Positions 24,425-34,367 are shown, counted from the stretch's first letter. The stretch is DNA of 64,000 nt from an uncultured Methanomethylovorans sp. (GCF_963678545.1 NZ_OY782870.1:2852001-2916000); one strand, 5' to 3'. A program made the numbers and translations. Notes: a model not told the origin generated them from the letters alone.

Positions 24425-27187
24425 TCAAATATTGTATATCTCTGAACTCTTTCTTACTTTTTCAATATCCCGATCGATAACAGAGAGTTTATTCTTGTCA
24501 ACTTTGATCCCTGCAAGGTTTTCAATGAACCAGATAGATTTCACATGGTCATCAGGAGTCAGCTTCCAGTCGGGCTTCTCCATATAGAAATCGATGCCTT
24601 CAGCATATCTCATGAGTTCCATACGCACCTCTTCTGTGATCCAGCCAAGCTCCTCATAATAAGAGAGGATATCTGGAAGATTATTACGCCCAACGAGCTC
24701 CATAAGGAACTCAAGCCATTCCATACACAACTTAATACTTGTGGAATTTTTCATTATGCGTGTAAGTTGTATGCTCTGACCTGCCACTTTATAGCCGCTT
24801 GCCCCTATTTTTTTAAGCTCTCCCTCCACATACTTGGATAGCTCTGTCATTTCATCCCGAATCTCCTGCTGCGAAGCTGAAACGTTAGAAACATCAGTTG
24901 CAAGCGTTGAAATGTTTCCCGTCAGGTCTTGCACAGCTACAGACGTTTCAGCACCTGATTTCTCCATATTGGCAAATCTTGGAACCAGACTCTCCATCAA
25001 CCCGATTTTACTTGACAGACCAGATAAACGATCGTCAGTTTCCTGAGATGTCTCCTGCATCTTCGAAACAAGAGCTGTATACGATTCCACAAGCTCAGAT
25101 ATATGCTGTTCAATACTGGAAAGACTTGACATGATATTCTTATTCTCAGACTGAACATGAGATACTTGTTGTTCGATTCCTGAAAGACGTGATTCCAGTT
25201 GCCCTACACGCTCATCCAGACCATCGAATTTCATACCTGTTGCTTTCAGCACATCATCAGAAGAGCTTTGCAGAAATTTCACCGAATCCCCAAGAGAAGT
25301 TACATTTCCTGAAAGCTCCTCAAACATACTAAAAACCTGAGAAACATTTCCTGTAGATAGTTCCAGCTTTTCTCTTACATCTTCTAGTTCTTTAGACATA
25401 TACAAAACACTGCTATCCACATCATCAGAAGATACAGATTTCTGTTTAGGAACAGGATCGGGTTTATAAAGAGGACTCGATGGCCTCTGCTTCATGCTTG
25501 CAGGAAGAGAAGGCATTTCAGGGATTAAATTTTCCTGCTTTCCCACAAATTTAGGCTCATTCGTTGTGCTATTGATTTTCCCTTTAACATCTTCAAAGAC
25601 ATCCGTACGAGTGGAAGGAGACGTATGTAAGTTATTCTCTATCTTCAGTGCCTCAGGGAAATCAAACAATGGATTTTCTATTGGCGTTACCTTCACAAAG
25701 TCGTTGGACGCACTATCATTTGCATGAATATCCGCCGTACTACCTTTTGAAAATGGAGAAGGAGGCTGTAACAAATGATCCACACTATCATTAGGTGCAA
25801 AAGGAGATTTATCTGAAACTGAAATCGATTTATCAACTTTTGCTTTCTTTATTGTATTTTCATATCCCAAAGTGCCGAGTAACTGTAAAGAATCAGCATC
25901 TTCGTGATTATTGCCTTCTTTTATTCGCTCAAGTTTATCCATCAAGCTCTTACCTTTAGTAAGATTACGAAGATTGGACACAAGGGAGTTTGCCAACTCA
26001 CTTATGCCTGCCACCAAGTTCCCGGACATTCCAGCCATCTTTCCACTGATACCTGTCTTTTTATCTTGTTCCCCAGTACCAGATACCGAAAGAGGACTGG
26101 CTGGGAAAGATGGCATAGCACCGGAAGGTGGAAATGGAGTAGGACCCGGAAAAACAGAACCCGCATCAAATGGATTGGTTTGACTTGCAAATGGATCAGT
26201 AGCAGAACTAACCTGACCATTACCAAAAGGATCCTGAGAAGCAGAAAAAGGTTCTGCAGAAGGAGAGGGTGAAAGGAGGGAAGAACTACCCGATACTGGA
26301 GAAGAGCCAGGTGCGGAGAACGGATCCTTAAACAAAGTGGACCCAGCAAATGGAGAGTTGCCTGGAGCATCAAAAGATGGCCCTCCCGGGAAAACGGGAG
26401 CTACACTGCCTGATGAGGTAGCTTCAAATGGATTACCAGGACCAGAAACTATGGCAGGAGGGATTGGAGACGTAGATGCCTGAATTGATGAGAATGGCAA
26501 AAACTGAACCGAAGCTGGAGTTATATTTTGAGGAGGGGGAGTCACGTCTCCTAAAACTTGAGTATTCTGGATAAAAGGAGAGGATATAGTGTTTTCAGCA
26601 GGTGCTGGAAATAAGGGCAAATTTGGTTTCTCTGATTCATTCAACATAGGACTGGGAGTAGAAAGCCCTGAAAGAAAAGGAGAAATAATAGCATTAGTTG
26701 TAGAAGGTACCGAATTTCCATCCTTGACACTGTCATCTGACACTGCCATTTCAAAAAGCGGCAATTGTTTTTTCTTAGCGTTCTGAGATTTAGATGAATC
26801 TTTTACATCAGCGGAGGGAGCCCCTGGCCCTGGAAATGTCACTTGTGGCCCCTGAGACAAAAAAGATGGCAAAGACTCTTGTTTTCCACCTATTACAGAG
26901 GAAGGATTCAGATTGGTTAGTGGTTTATGATTAGATTGGAGAGAATTAAGATCAGGCATTTCCATAGAAAACAAAGGTGGAGCCATATTGGAAGGTGGTT
27001 GAGAAGAGTTATTCTCCTGAGGAAGGGGAGAAATACTTGTCTCCTGAATTACTTCTCCTGAGAAAGCCTTTTGGAAAAGATCGGGGATAGGAGCACCAGC
27101 TGCAAAAGGAGGTGCACCTGCAGGAGTATTAGTATTTGGCTCTTGGCCCTTTTTCTGGCCTGGCTGTTCCCATGGTAATTTACTCAT
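24425..27187 (-). CDS. Large ArlC/ArlD/E-like protein with long Pro/Ser-rich N-terminal region
   Basis: A 920-residue protein. Roughly residues 1-590 are low-complexity Pro/Ser/Gly/Asn sequence with many PF-containing units (NPFEA, DPFSAPGSSP, DPFGNGQ, NPFDAG). Residues about 600-790 form a coiled coil that looks like the FlaC (ArlC) repeat region (VREKLELSTGNVSQVF, LSSIEQHISELVESY). The C-terminus (about 799-905: YKVAGQSIQLTRIM to WFIENLAGIKVD) is a FlaD/E (ArlD/E) domain. ArlCDE normally sit at the cytoplasmic base of the archaellum and link it to the chemotaxis system. No other archaellum genes are nearby. It has its own promoter (TTTATATAAATAC, near 27243-27256). Confidence 0.8.
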   Translation of the reverse strand: MSKLPWEQPGQKKGQEPNTNTPAGAPPFAAGAPIPDLFQKAFSGEVIQETSISPLPQENNSSQPPSNMAPPLFSMEMPDLNSLQSNHKPLTNLNPSSVIGGKQESLPSFLSQGPQVTFPGPGAPSADVKDSSKSQNAKKKQLPLFEMAVSDDSVKDGNSVPSTTNAIISPFLSGLSTPSPMLNESEKPNLPLFPAPAENTISSPFIQNTQVLGDVTPPPQNITPASVQFLPFSSIQASTSPIPPAIVSGPGNPFEATSSGSVAPVFPGGPSFDAPGNSPFAGSTLFKDPFSAPGSSPVSGSSSLLSPSPSAEPFSASQDPFGNGQVSSATDPFASQTNPFDAGSVFPGPTPFPPSGAMPSFPASPLSVSGTGEQDKKTGISGKMAGMSGNLVAGISELANSLVSNLRNLTKGKSLMDKLERIKEGNNHEDADSLQLLGTLGYENTIKKAKVDKSISVSDKSPFAPNDSVDHLLQPPSPFSKGSTADIHANDSASNDFVKVTPIENPLFDFPEALKIENNLHTSPSTRTDVFEDVKGKINSTTNEPKFVGKQENLIPEMPSLPASMKQRPSSPLYKPDPVPKQKSVSSDDVDSSVLYMSKELEDVREKLELSTGNVSQVFSMFEELSGNVTSLGDSVKFLQSSSDDVLKATGMKFDGLDERVGQLESRLSGIEQQVSHVQSENKNIMSSLSSIEQHISELVESYTALVSKMQETSQETDDRLSGLSSKIGLMESLVPRFANMEKSGAETSVAVQDLTGNISTLATDVSNVSASQQEIRDEMTELSKYVEGELKKIGASGYKVAGQSIQLTRIMKNSTSIKLCMEWLEFLMELVGRNNLPDILSYYEELGWITEEVRMELMRYAEGIDFYMEKPDWKLTPDDHVKSIWFIENLAGIKVDKNKLSVIDRDIEKVRKSSEIYNI

Positions 27188-27242
27188 AGAGTCTCAACTT
27201 CAAATATCACTGAGTTCAAAGTAATTAGAGTAAATTATACAT

Positions 27243-27256
27243 GTATTTATATAAAA
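27243..27256 (-). promoter_or_regulatory. Promoter of the ArlCDE-like gene
   Basis: A strong TATA box TTTTATATAAATAC on the minus strand, about 60 bp before the ATG, predicts a transcription start near 27222. It separates this gene from the candidate small RNA upstream. Confidence 0.5.
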
Positions 27257-27349
27257 CTTATTGGTTGAACTTAGTAGCAATAAAGAAATAAAACAAAATA
27301 TACACAAAAAAGACGATTTTAAGAACAGAAATGTTGAAGTAAAAGTTAC

Positions 27350-27447
27350 ATATTAAAAGCAGGCGCACATGAAATTTGAGGGAATGGACGAGAGATAAAG
27401 GATGAAATTTGTGCTAGAAATTCATGTTGTTGTTACTCTGTGCGCCT
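27350..27447 (-). ncRNA. Candidate small RNA closed by a 9-bp terminal stem
   Basis: On the minus strand a strong TATA box (TTATATAT, 27477-27470) predicts a transcript starting at about 27446. At exactly that point AGGCGCACA (27447-27439) begins, and its perfect complement TGTGCGCCT lies at 27369-27361, followed by GCTTTTAATATG as a termination tract. Inside there is a smaller hairpin (ATGAATTT with AAATTTCAT, one bulge) and a long G-poor, C/U-rich single-stranded stretch (ATCCTTTATCTCTC, TTCCCTC) of the kind that could pair with ribosome-binding sites. There is no reading frame of note. An independent promoter drives the downstream protein gene, so this looks like a separate RNA gene of about 90-100 nt. 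Confidence 0.55.
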
Positions 27448-27531
27448 ATTCTGTGCATACGCCATCAATATATATAAGGGTTTTGTAGTCGAGTATAAGT
27501 AAACTCAGGCAGCAGAGATCGGAAAATGAAA

Positions 27532-27550
27532 TCTCATCATAATGATGAGA
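27532..27550 (-). terminator. Hairpin downstream of thiI
   Basis: TCTCATCAT-A-ATGATGAGA is a 9-bp palindrome with a very tight loop about 85 bp after the thiI stop, followed on the minus strand by TTTCATTTTCC. It is a plausible end for the thrS-acyP-thiI transcript. Confidence 0.4.
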
Positions 27551-27634
27551 ATGAGAACTGTGCAATTAGAGTTACACACAAAAAAAATAGAGAAATAGAA
27601 AGAGTTCTCACATACCGAACATATATTTCACAGT

Positions 27635-28807
27635 TCACAATCTGAATACTTTCGCCCCAGCTACAGAAGACGTTACCAGAACATCAATGTCCACTTTGCT
27701 TTCTTCAGCGAGCAGAGAATCATACTCAGCCCTTGTTTCAGGCTTTTCAGGCACAGCTGAACAGCATGTTACAGGCCTGATAGATACATCATAAGAACCT
27801 ATCTTCCTTGCAAGATCTATTATATCAGACTTATCAAGTGCTATCAGTGGATGATAGAGAGGAATTGCAAGACCGTAAAGCTCAGCGTACATATTTGCAG
27901 ATGTCTGGGAAGCTACCTGACCTAGAGAAGAACCAGTTATGACCCCTGTAGCACCTTCAAGTTTCATTATTTCATAAGCAACCCTGTACATAGTCCTTTT
28001 ACACAATACACAGGTTTTATTCCGGGAACACTGCTCCACAAAAGCCTTCAGAGAGCATCCATGAGGAATTTCATATATTTTTAATGGACGACCGGGAGCC
28101 CATTGCTGCAACACATTTATACTATCCAGTGCACGCTGCCTTGTAGAATCATCTGCATAGGGTTCATTGCTACAATACACCGGAATAATCTCAACTCCCC
28201 TTTTCATCATGAGCCAAACAGCTACAGGAGAATCGATCCCACCTGATACCAAGGCAACCATTTTTCCCTGAGTCCCCAGTGGAAGACCACCCACACCTCT
28301 GAAATTTTCCGTAAAGACATAAGCCTCCTTCTGGCGAACCTCTACGAAGATCTCCTTATCCGGAGTTTTAAGATTCACTGCAGGAGTTTTACCTTCTAAA
28401 ACTAAACGCTCCCACACAGCATCTCCGCATTTCATCCCTACATCTTGAGAAGAAAAAGCATGATTACCTGTCCTTCGAGCCCTTATGGCAAAAGAATCAC
28501 CTTCATGAATAAATTCTGAACCAATATCAGCGCATTTCTTTGATATATCTTCAAGATTCGCATCAACAGCATTTGCAAATGACGCAGAGACTACACCAAA
28601 AACATCAGCAGCAGCATTGGCTGCCCTTTCATCGGAAGTACGGATAAATATTCTTCCCCATTCCCTGCTTAATCCTGAATACTCTACACTGCGCTGATTA
28701 AGCATTGCAGAGATATTGCGCATAAGGATCTTTTCATAGTGATTCCTTACGCCCGGACTTTTCAGCGCCAGCTCCCCATATCTAACAATTACTATGTCTT
28801 TCATCAT
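27635..28807 (-). CDS. thiI: tRNA 4-thiouridine / thiazole sulfur-transfer enzyme ThiI
   Basis: A 390-residue enzyme that adenylates U8 of tRNA and inserts sulfur. It has an N-terminal ferredoxin-like and THUMP domain (about 1-165), then a PP-loop ATPase domain with SGGIDSPVAVWLMMKRG (about 188-204). A Cys motif NKTCVLCKRTMYR and conserved VITGSSLGQVASQT follow. The C-terminal rhodanese domain of E. coli ThiI is absent, as is usual in archaea, where CxxC cysteines in the PP-loop domain can do the chemistry. It is third in a unit with thrS and acyP (70 bp gap). Confidence 0.93.
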   Translation of the reverse strand: MMKDIVIVRYGELALKSPGVRNHYEKILMRNISAMLNQRSVEYSGLSREWGRIFIRTSDERAANAAADVFGVVSASFANAVDANLEDISKKCADIGSEFIHEGDSFAIRARRTGNHAFSSQDVGMKCGDAVWERLVLEGKTPAVNLKTPDKEIFVEVRQKEAYVFTENFRGVGGLPLGTQGKMVALVSGGIDSPVAVWLMMKRGVEIIPVYCSNEPYADDSTRQRALDSINVLQQWAPGRPLKIYEIPHGCSLKAFVEQCSRNKTCVLCKRTMYRVAYEIMKLEGATGVITGSSLGQVASQTSANMYAELYGLAIPLYHPLIALDKSDIIDLARKIGSYDVSIRPVTCCSAVPEKPETRAEYDSLLAEESKVDIDVLVTSSVAGAKVFRL

Positions 28808-28877
28808 TCCACTGTATCCTGATGAGTTTGATATAACTTATCTTTGAAAATGATATAGATTTCAGACGCCCATATAT

Positions 28878-29162
28878 TCAACGCCTGATGACAAAGCCCG
28901 TGAATTCACCGGAAGGCTTTTTCCATTCGATCTCCAGAGAATCCACATGAGACATAGGCGGACCTACTCTGAGTTTTTGCACAAATAATTCCACAACCCC
29001 CTTAGACCCTTCGGCCAGCACCTGCACACAACCGTTAGGAAGATTACGGGTATAACCTCGGATACCAAGCTCTTGTGCAATATTCTTTGTGAACTGCCGG
29101 AAATAAACTCCCTGAACCCTTCCACATATATGGACCTCGATAAGTACGTGCCCATTTTCCAT
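28878..29162 (-). CDS. acyP: Acylphosphatase
   Basis: A 94-residue enzyme hydrolysing acyl phosphates. The phosphate-binding loop CGRVQGVYFRQFT (about 13-25) carries the catalytic Arg, and GYTRNLPNGCVQV (about 36-48) the catalytic Asn. Length is typical. It lies 24 bp downstream of thrS, so it is probably cotranscribed; the connection may be to acyl-adenylate or acyl-phosphate side products. Confidence 0.93.
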   Translation of the reverse strand: MENGHVLIEVHICGRVQGVYFRQFTKNIAQELGIRGYTRNLPNGCVQVLAEGSKGVVELFVQKLRVGPPMSHVDSLEIEWKKPSGEFTGFVIRR

Positions 29163-29186
29163 GGAAGAGTATTCAGGAATACCAGC

Positions 29187-31091
29187 TTATATGAACTTTG
29201 GTCTCAAGGACAACATCTTTGCCAGAGGCAAACCTCTGTATGGCAAGCCAGCAATTTCTGCCTGTATGCGGGCATTTAGTTCCTCAAGTGACATCTCCAC
29301 AGTCTTAGGACGATTGGACTGAGATTCAGCACGTACTGTTACATTAATCTTGCCAGTCTCGACTTCCTTGTCCCCGATAACTACTACATAAGGTACCCAT
29401 TCGCGTCCCGCTTCACGTATACGCTTACCTACAGTGTCTTCCCGGTCATCGATATCCACACGACAGTTCAACTTTTCAGAGACCTGCTTTGAAAACTCTA
29501 AATGTTTTTCAGATACAGGAAGCACTCTTACCTGAGTTGGAGAAAGCCATACCGGAAGCATAGGAACCTTACCACGTTCAGCCCTCATAGCCTCTTTTTC
29601 CAGCAAGCCGTAAATACAGCGCTCGATAGCTCCACTTGGAGAGCAATGGAGGATGGTCGGACGTTTTTCTTCACCAGTAACATCAATATATTTTATGTCA
29701 TATCTTTCAGCATTCTCTACATCTATCTGCACTGTGGAAAGAGCACTTGCCTTTGCCAGAGCATCCACAAAGTTAAACTCGAACTTAAGAACGAAATAGA
29801 AGAACCTTGTGTCCCACATCTCTACAAGCACCGGCTTGTTCACAGTACGGGCAAGGTTAGTGATGAAGTCCTTATTCTCCTCGTAGAAATCCCTTGTGAA
29901 CCTGATGGCAACCTCGAAGTCATCAACTTTGATACCTACCTGGTCCAAAATGCGGATACACATATTATACTGTTCTTCGAACTGAGCAACAGCCTGGCTC
30001 ATGTCATGACAAAGAGTGTGCATATCAGGCATAGTGAATGCCCTCAGGCGACGCAGACCCACAAGCTCTCCCCTCTGCTCCTTACGGAAACTGTAACGAG
30101 TTAGCTCGATCATCTTCAGAGGCAGGTTCTTGTAAGACATAGTCATATCATGATTGATAAGGAATTGACCGAAACATGCAGCAAACCTCAGGAAAAGCTG
30201 CCTTTTATCGGATTCTATGGAGTACTGCCTTGCCGGGAACCTGTCAAGATATTTCTTGAGGGTTGGATGATTCATATCATACATCAAAGGAGTTTCAACT
30301 TCCATAGCCCCCACCTTGAGTGACTCCTCAACTACGTAATTTTCCAGTAAGGACTTGATAAGCCTGCCTTTGGGATAAAAACGCATGTTACCGGAATCTG
30401 ATCCTGGCTCATAATCGGCTATTTCCAACCTGCGCATAAGCTCAACATGAGGTGGTGCCTTTTCAACTTCTCTTTTCTTGGAGATCTCATAATCCACGAA
30501 CTTACCAAGGTTCTCATGAACTTTGAAATCAAAACCATCCATTTCGTGAAGCTCGCCATCGGGAGTCAGTATACGCCAGTATGATTTGGCAGTGCTCTCG
30601 GCTTTCAGGGCCTCAGAGATCACTTCAGGCTTTCCTTCAAGAGCACAGACAACATTAACACCATCTTTGTTCTCCGGAGATATTGAACGAGAAAGCTCAG
30701 ACAGCGGATGACCTTTGCAACTGATCTTGAAAGCTTTGTACCAGCCAAATGGAGCTCTTTTTACAGTGTACTTTCCAGAGAGTTCTTTTTCCATGGCTGT
30801 AAGCACATAAACTGCAACTTTCGGAGAAGATAGATTTGAACTTAGATGAGCATAAGGGTAAAGCATAACGTTGTTAGTTTTTACCTGCCCTATAACCTTC
30901 TCTATCTCGGAGATACCTTTTTGGACCACTTCATCGGGGTTCACCTCATCGGTCTTCTCTACGGCTATGAAAACTGTGAGAGCATCCTCTAGCCTGCCAG
31001 ATTTCATTGGATCTTCGATCTTCTCTGCCACCGGGGTGCTTTTTTTGACCTCGTATTCGATATAATCAGAATGGATGAGCAATAGCTGCAT
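29187..31091 (-). CDS. thrS: Threonyl-tRNA synthetase, archaeal type
   Basis: A 634-residue class II synthetase. The N-terminal domain ([20 protein letters not shown] to about 140) is the archaeal editing module related to D-aminoacyl-tRNA deacylase, which removes misattached serine. Class II motifs follow: [15 protein letters not shown] (motif 1 region), [21 protein letters not shown] (motif 2 with catalytic Arg; split here as RYSFRKE and GLRRLRAF) and [18 protein letters not shown] (motif 3 region). The C-terminal anticodon-binding domain contains [24 protein letters not shown] box (GTTTATAAGG) lies about 45 bp before the ATG. Confidence 0.96.
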   Translation of the reverse strand: MQLLLIHSDYIEYEVKKSTPVAEKIEDPMKSGRLEDALTVFIAVEKTDEVNPDEVVQKGISEIEKVIGQVKTNNVMLYPYAHLSSNLSSPKVAVYVLTAMEKELSGKYTVKRAPFGWYKAFKISCKGHPLSELSRSISPENKDGVNVVCALEGKPEVISEALKAESTAKSYWRILTPDGELHEMDGFDFKVHENLGKFVDYEISKKREVEKAPPHVELMRRLEIADYEPGSDSGNMRFYPKGRLIKSLLENYVVEESLKVGAMEVETPLMYDMNHPTLKKYLDRFPARQYSIESDKRQLFLRFAACFGQFLINHDMTMSYKNLPLKMIELTRYSFRKEQRGELVGLRRLRAFTMPDMHTLCHDMSQAVAQFEEQYNMCIRILDQVGIKVDDFEVAIRFTRDFYEENKDFITNLARTVNKPVLVEMWDTRFFYFVLKFEFNFVDALAKASALSTVQIDVENAERYDIKYIDVTGEEKRPTILHCSPSGAIERCIYGLLEKEAMRAERGKVPMLPVWLSPTQVRVLPVSEKHLEFSKQVSEKLNCRVDIDDREDTVGKRIREAGREWVPYVVVIGDKEVETGKINVTVRAESQSNRPKTVEMSLEELNARIQAEIAGLPYRGLPLAKMLSLRPKFI

Positions 31092-31196
31092 GATTTCACC
31101 TGAAAAATTACCTGTAGACTTAGATTAAACAATCCTTATAAACCTTTTTAACGGCAAAAAGTTGTGATACACTTAACCGTCCAAAAAAGACGTTAT

Positions 31197-32270
31197 TCAT
31201 GCAGAAGTATCAGTTTTTTTCGTTTCACCATAAACAGGAGTTCCCATATGAACTCTGTAGGCAGATATCAAGCAAGCCAAGATGATAGGTGCCAAAAAGA
31301 ACCCGGAAATGCCCCCTACAAAAGCACCACCTAAGAAAGAAAGCATTATTAGTAGAGGATGCACACGCGAATGCATGCTTGCAAGGTACGGCCGGAGTAT
31401 AAATTCGGGTGGCAGGTAAATTACAATGGAAGCAACAATAAAGAATAATAAAGCTGACTCAAGTCCCATCTGGAAATAGCGGATTATTGCAAGAGCAATG
31501 AGAACGGTATAACCCGCAAATAGAGGAACTATAGATGCAATGAATATTAAAGTTGCAAGAGCCAGGATATGGGAAAAGCCAAACAAATAAAATACAATCA
31601 GGGAAGTTACACTTACAAATAAAGCAGCATAAGCATTGCCAATGAACACACCTTTGAGTATCAGGTCAAGGTGTTTTATATATTCTGCAACCCACGGCCT
31701 GTTGTCCACTGGCATGAAAGACACTATATTTTTGTAGACCTTGTAGCCGTCAGCCAGAAGGAAGTAACAGACCAACACAGATATGACCAGATTGAGAATG
31801 AACATTAAAATGCTCTTTGCATATGATAGCAAACCAAACCCACTCAGTAAAGGGAGGATGGAGGTAGACGTATCCCATATAAATTGCCGGATTGGCTCAT
31901 TATATTGAGGTGGTACATCTACAGATGCAATAAAATCAAATAGATTATTAATGAATAAACCCTGGTTTTCAAATATCCAGCTCATTAACCTTGTTATCTC
32001 AAATATGCCGGAACCAATGATCAAGACTACTGGCATTACAATAATAAGAGTGGCTAACAGCGCACCTAGACGTTGATAGCGATGTAACTTAAGATATATT
32101 GGCCTTGCTATATATGCTAGAACTAAACCCAGTACTATACCATCCGCAAGAGGGAGGAAAATAGAAGCAAGTATCAGTGAAAGCAGTATAATGATCAAAA
32201 CGACAGCTATCTTTAATCTGGAAGATATAAGCACAGAAATACCATCTAATTGACCTAACTGCATGTACAC
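31197..32270 (-). CDS. AI-2E family transporter (PerM/UPF0118)
   Basis: A 357-residue membrane protein with about seven to eight helices. It has the family's N-terminal twin helices (LILASIFLPLADGIVLGLVLAYIARPIY split around 38-65), the KGVFIGNAYAALFVSV segment and a C-terminal HPLLIMLSFLGGAFVGGISGFFLAPIILA motif. Members export small molecules or exchange Na+/H+ in various organisms; quorum signalling by AI-2 is not implied in a methanogen. Its only neighbours are the synthetase and the PAPS-reductase-like gene, with promoter-sized gaps on both sides. Confidence 0.88.
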   Translation of the reverse strand: MYMQLGQLDGISVLISSRLKIAVVLIIILLSLILASIFLPLADGIVLGLVLAYIARPIYLKLHRYQRLGALLATLIIVMPVVLIIGSGIFEITRLMSWIFENQGLFINNLFDFIASVDVPPQYNEPIRQFIWDTSTSILPLLSGFGLLSYAKSILMFILNLVISVLVCYFLLADGYKVYKNIVSFMPVDNRPWVAEYIKHLDLILKGVFIGNAYAALFVSVTSLIVFYLFGFSHILALATLIFIASIVPLFAGYTVLIALAIIRYFQMGLESALLFFIVASIVIYLPPEFILRPYLASMHSRVHPLLIMLSFLGGAFVGGISGFFLAPIILACLISAYRVHMGTPVYGETKKTDTSA

Positions 32271-32339
32271 ACGTCGTATATTTTTTATTTTGTAACAGTT
32301 ATATAATTAATATAAAAGTATTAAAGCTTCACCCATATA

Positions 32340-34355
32340 TTAGTGGTCCTGCCTAAGCCACGGTAGATTACGGGGAGCGTATTTCAAAACCACACATGAT
32401 TCAATGCACTTGCCACACCTGATACAAGCATTGCTGATAAAAAGACCTCGCATATCGTCAATTTCAATAGCATTCACAGGGCAGACCCCCTGGCAGATGC
32501 CACACCTTGTACACATGCACACCCTCATAAGCTGTAGTGTGACCTGCCTGAATACTTCAGTGGCCTTTTCCCTGCTATCGGCAGTGACCAAGAGGTTACC
32601 CGAAGAGAAGAACTTAACAGTTGCACCATCTACTCTTACAAGCAGCATTCCCATGCTTTCAGCGGCCTTTATGTCCCCTATAATATATAGAACATCTGCT
32701 GCATCCTGCAGAGAAATGCCTCCTATCTTGGCCTCAACGGTAAAACCTCCACCTGTGCATGGAGATGCACCACTTACAGAGTCTACACTAAAACTTTCAT
32801 TAGCTGCTGAAAGATCATACCTGATCCCAAGTTCTTCTGCAAGCTTGATCATCTTGGGAGGCAGTTCTTTCCAGCGCCACAAACCATGTTCAACGAATGA
32901 TTCCGAAAGTCCCTTTTTGTTAGCCCATGCCAGCAGATATCCATGCCAGCGTGCATGCAGATCAGGATGCAACTTGGAAAAAATCTGGTATTCTGCAGAC
33001 AGAGAGGCGGGACATAGATAGCATCCCACCCTTTCAAATCCCATGTCATAAAGCGGGTTATATTCAAGATTCTTTCCATATATGTAAAGCCATACTTCAA
33101 TAGCCCTCCAGTCCCGGATGGGAAAAATATTGAGCTGCGTGGGCACAAATGGATTTCTTTCACTGGCAGAAATAGAAGCCCTTGAAAATGACTCGTATTT
33201 CCTTTTACCATCCACTGTAAGGCATACTTCCCCTTCACTTGTTGATCCATCAATAACCCTGTTTGCAGGCGCTAATTTACAGACCTTGCAACACCAGCGC
33301 ATGTCCTTTGCAGGAGGACCGAACCGTTTGAGATTCTCCCAGAAAGCAGCATCTGCAGCCGATTCTTTTAACTCTATGCCATAACTGGAACAAAAATTCC
33401 GTGCATATTCCACGGTTTCCGGGAATTCAATACCGGTGTTAAGGAAAAAGGCTCTAACATGTCTTTTTTTAAGAGTGCTGACAGTAATATCAAGCACCAC
33501 CAGGCTATCCTTCCCACCACTGAAAGACACATGCACAGGCAGATCTTTGTATTCCTTGCGGTTGACAATACCTTTGATAACATTAGCAGCGTCCCTGGAA
33601 ATCTTTTCCATGTGACTTGAGTTTGCTTTGATCACATCTTGCATGGAAGATATACGAGAATTAAGAGAAACGAAGTTACCATCAAGCTTTCTGACACGTA
33701 ATACGATATCTTCTGGGCTTTCAAAGTGCATAGAATCAGAAAGAGATATACCAAAACCTATGAGATTTCTACATTTGATAAGGACAGTGTCCCCTTTATT
33801 GATATCTTCTGTGAATTTAAGAAGCTGGTCAGCTTTTATCTTTTTGCCGCTTAGGTGACTGGAAGCTTTCTTGAGTTCAACGGTTTTGTTTGTGGTATGC
33901 GCTGCCAGGACCTTTGCACCGTCAACAGACAGGTCAAAAACATAATCCAAAGTCCTCATATCAAAACGCAGTACACCAAAATGCAATCCATCGACTATTA
34001 CTTCATCTGTTCTGTCGTCACCCGAGGTCTTGTTCAGCAGTATTATCCGGTCACCGATCGGATCACAAGCGAAAGCCATTAACAGAAGATTTTTGAGAAC
34101 TTCTTTTTCATAAGGAGAGCAGAACCTTATGTCTCCCGGAGGTGACAGATTAAAATGGCTGCCTTGAGATTTGCAGAGGTCACAAGTGGAATTTAACAGG
34201 GGTACATTGCAATGATGGCACCAGAAAAGATGATGCTGAAGATTGACACTATGCTGTTTCCAGGACCTGGAAGGACTTTTTTGAACCCGCGCATTTGCAG
34301 GTTTTCCTAGTGAAGAGTTCCTGTTGGAAGAAAAAGATCTGTTTTGTGGTTTCAT
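32340..34355 (-). CDS. PAPS-reductase-like PP-loop protein fused to a zinc ribbon, PUA-like domain and ferredoxin
   Basis: About 671 residues. Domains in order: an N-terminal zinc ribbon (FWCHHCNVPLLNSTCDLC), a PUA-like domain (FGVLRFDMRTLDYVFDLS to DTVLIKCRNLIGFG), and an adenine-nucleotide alpha-hydrolase/PAPS reductase domain with PP-loop HVSFSGGKDSLVVLD, RWCCKVCK and GCYLCPAS. A ferredoxin with two 4Fe-4S motifs (CTRCGICQGVCP and CIRCGKCIESC) ends the protein. Such fusions are common in methanogens and are thought to act in sulfur assimilation or RNA thiolation; the reaction is not proven. I start at ATG 34355, after the upstream terminator; a longer frame to 34451 overlaps the previous gene. 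Confidence 0.85.
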   Translation of the reverse strand: MKPQNRSFSSNRNSSLGKPANARVQKSPSRSWKQHSVNLQHHLFWCHHCNVPLLNSTCDLCKSQGSHFNLSPPGDIRFCSPYEKEVLKNLLLMAFACDPIGDRIILLNKTSGDDRTDEVIVDGLHFGVLRFDMRTLDYVFDLSVDGAKVLAAHTTNKTVELKKASSHLSGKKIKADQLLKFTEDINKGDTVLIKCRNLIGFGISLSDSMHFESPEDIVLRVRKLDGNFVSLNSRISSMQDVIKANSSHMEKISRDAANVIKGIVNRKEYKDLPVHVSFSGGKDSLVVLDITVSTLKKRHVRAFFLNTGIEFPETVEYARNFCSSYGIELKESAADAAFWENLKRFGPPAKDMRWCCKVCKLAPANRVIDGSTSEGEVCLTVDGKRKYESFSRASISASERNPFVPTQLNIFPIRDWRAIEVWLYIYGKNLEYNPLYDMGFERVGCYLCPASLSAEYQIFSKLHPDLHARWHGYLLAWANKKGLSESFVEHGLWRWKELPPKMIKLAEELGIRYDLSAANESFSVDSVSGASPCTGGGFTVEAKIGGISLQDAADVLYIIGDIKAAESMGMLLVRVDGATVKFFSSGNLLVTADSREKATEVFRQVTLQLMRVCMCTRCGICQGVCPVNAIEIDDMRGLFISNACIRCGKCIESCVVLKYAPRNLPWLRQDH

Positions 34356-34367
34356 ACTGGTGTATTT

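Noticed and set aside
24425-27187. Repeated NPF/DPF units as endocytosis-type binding motifs
   Set aside because: Those motifs have meaning in eukaryotic trafficking; here they are part of a Pro/Ser-rich disordered repeat region.
31197-32270. Autoinducer-2 export or quorum sensing
   Set aside because: The family name is historical; no luxS or AI-2 gene is present and methanogens are not known to use it.
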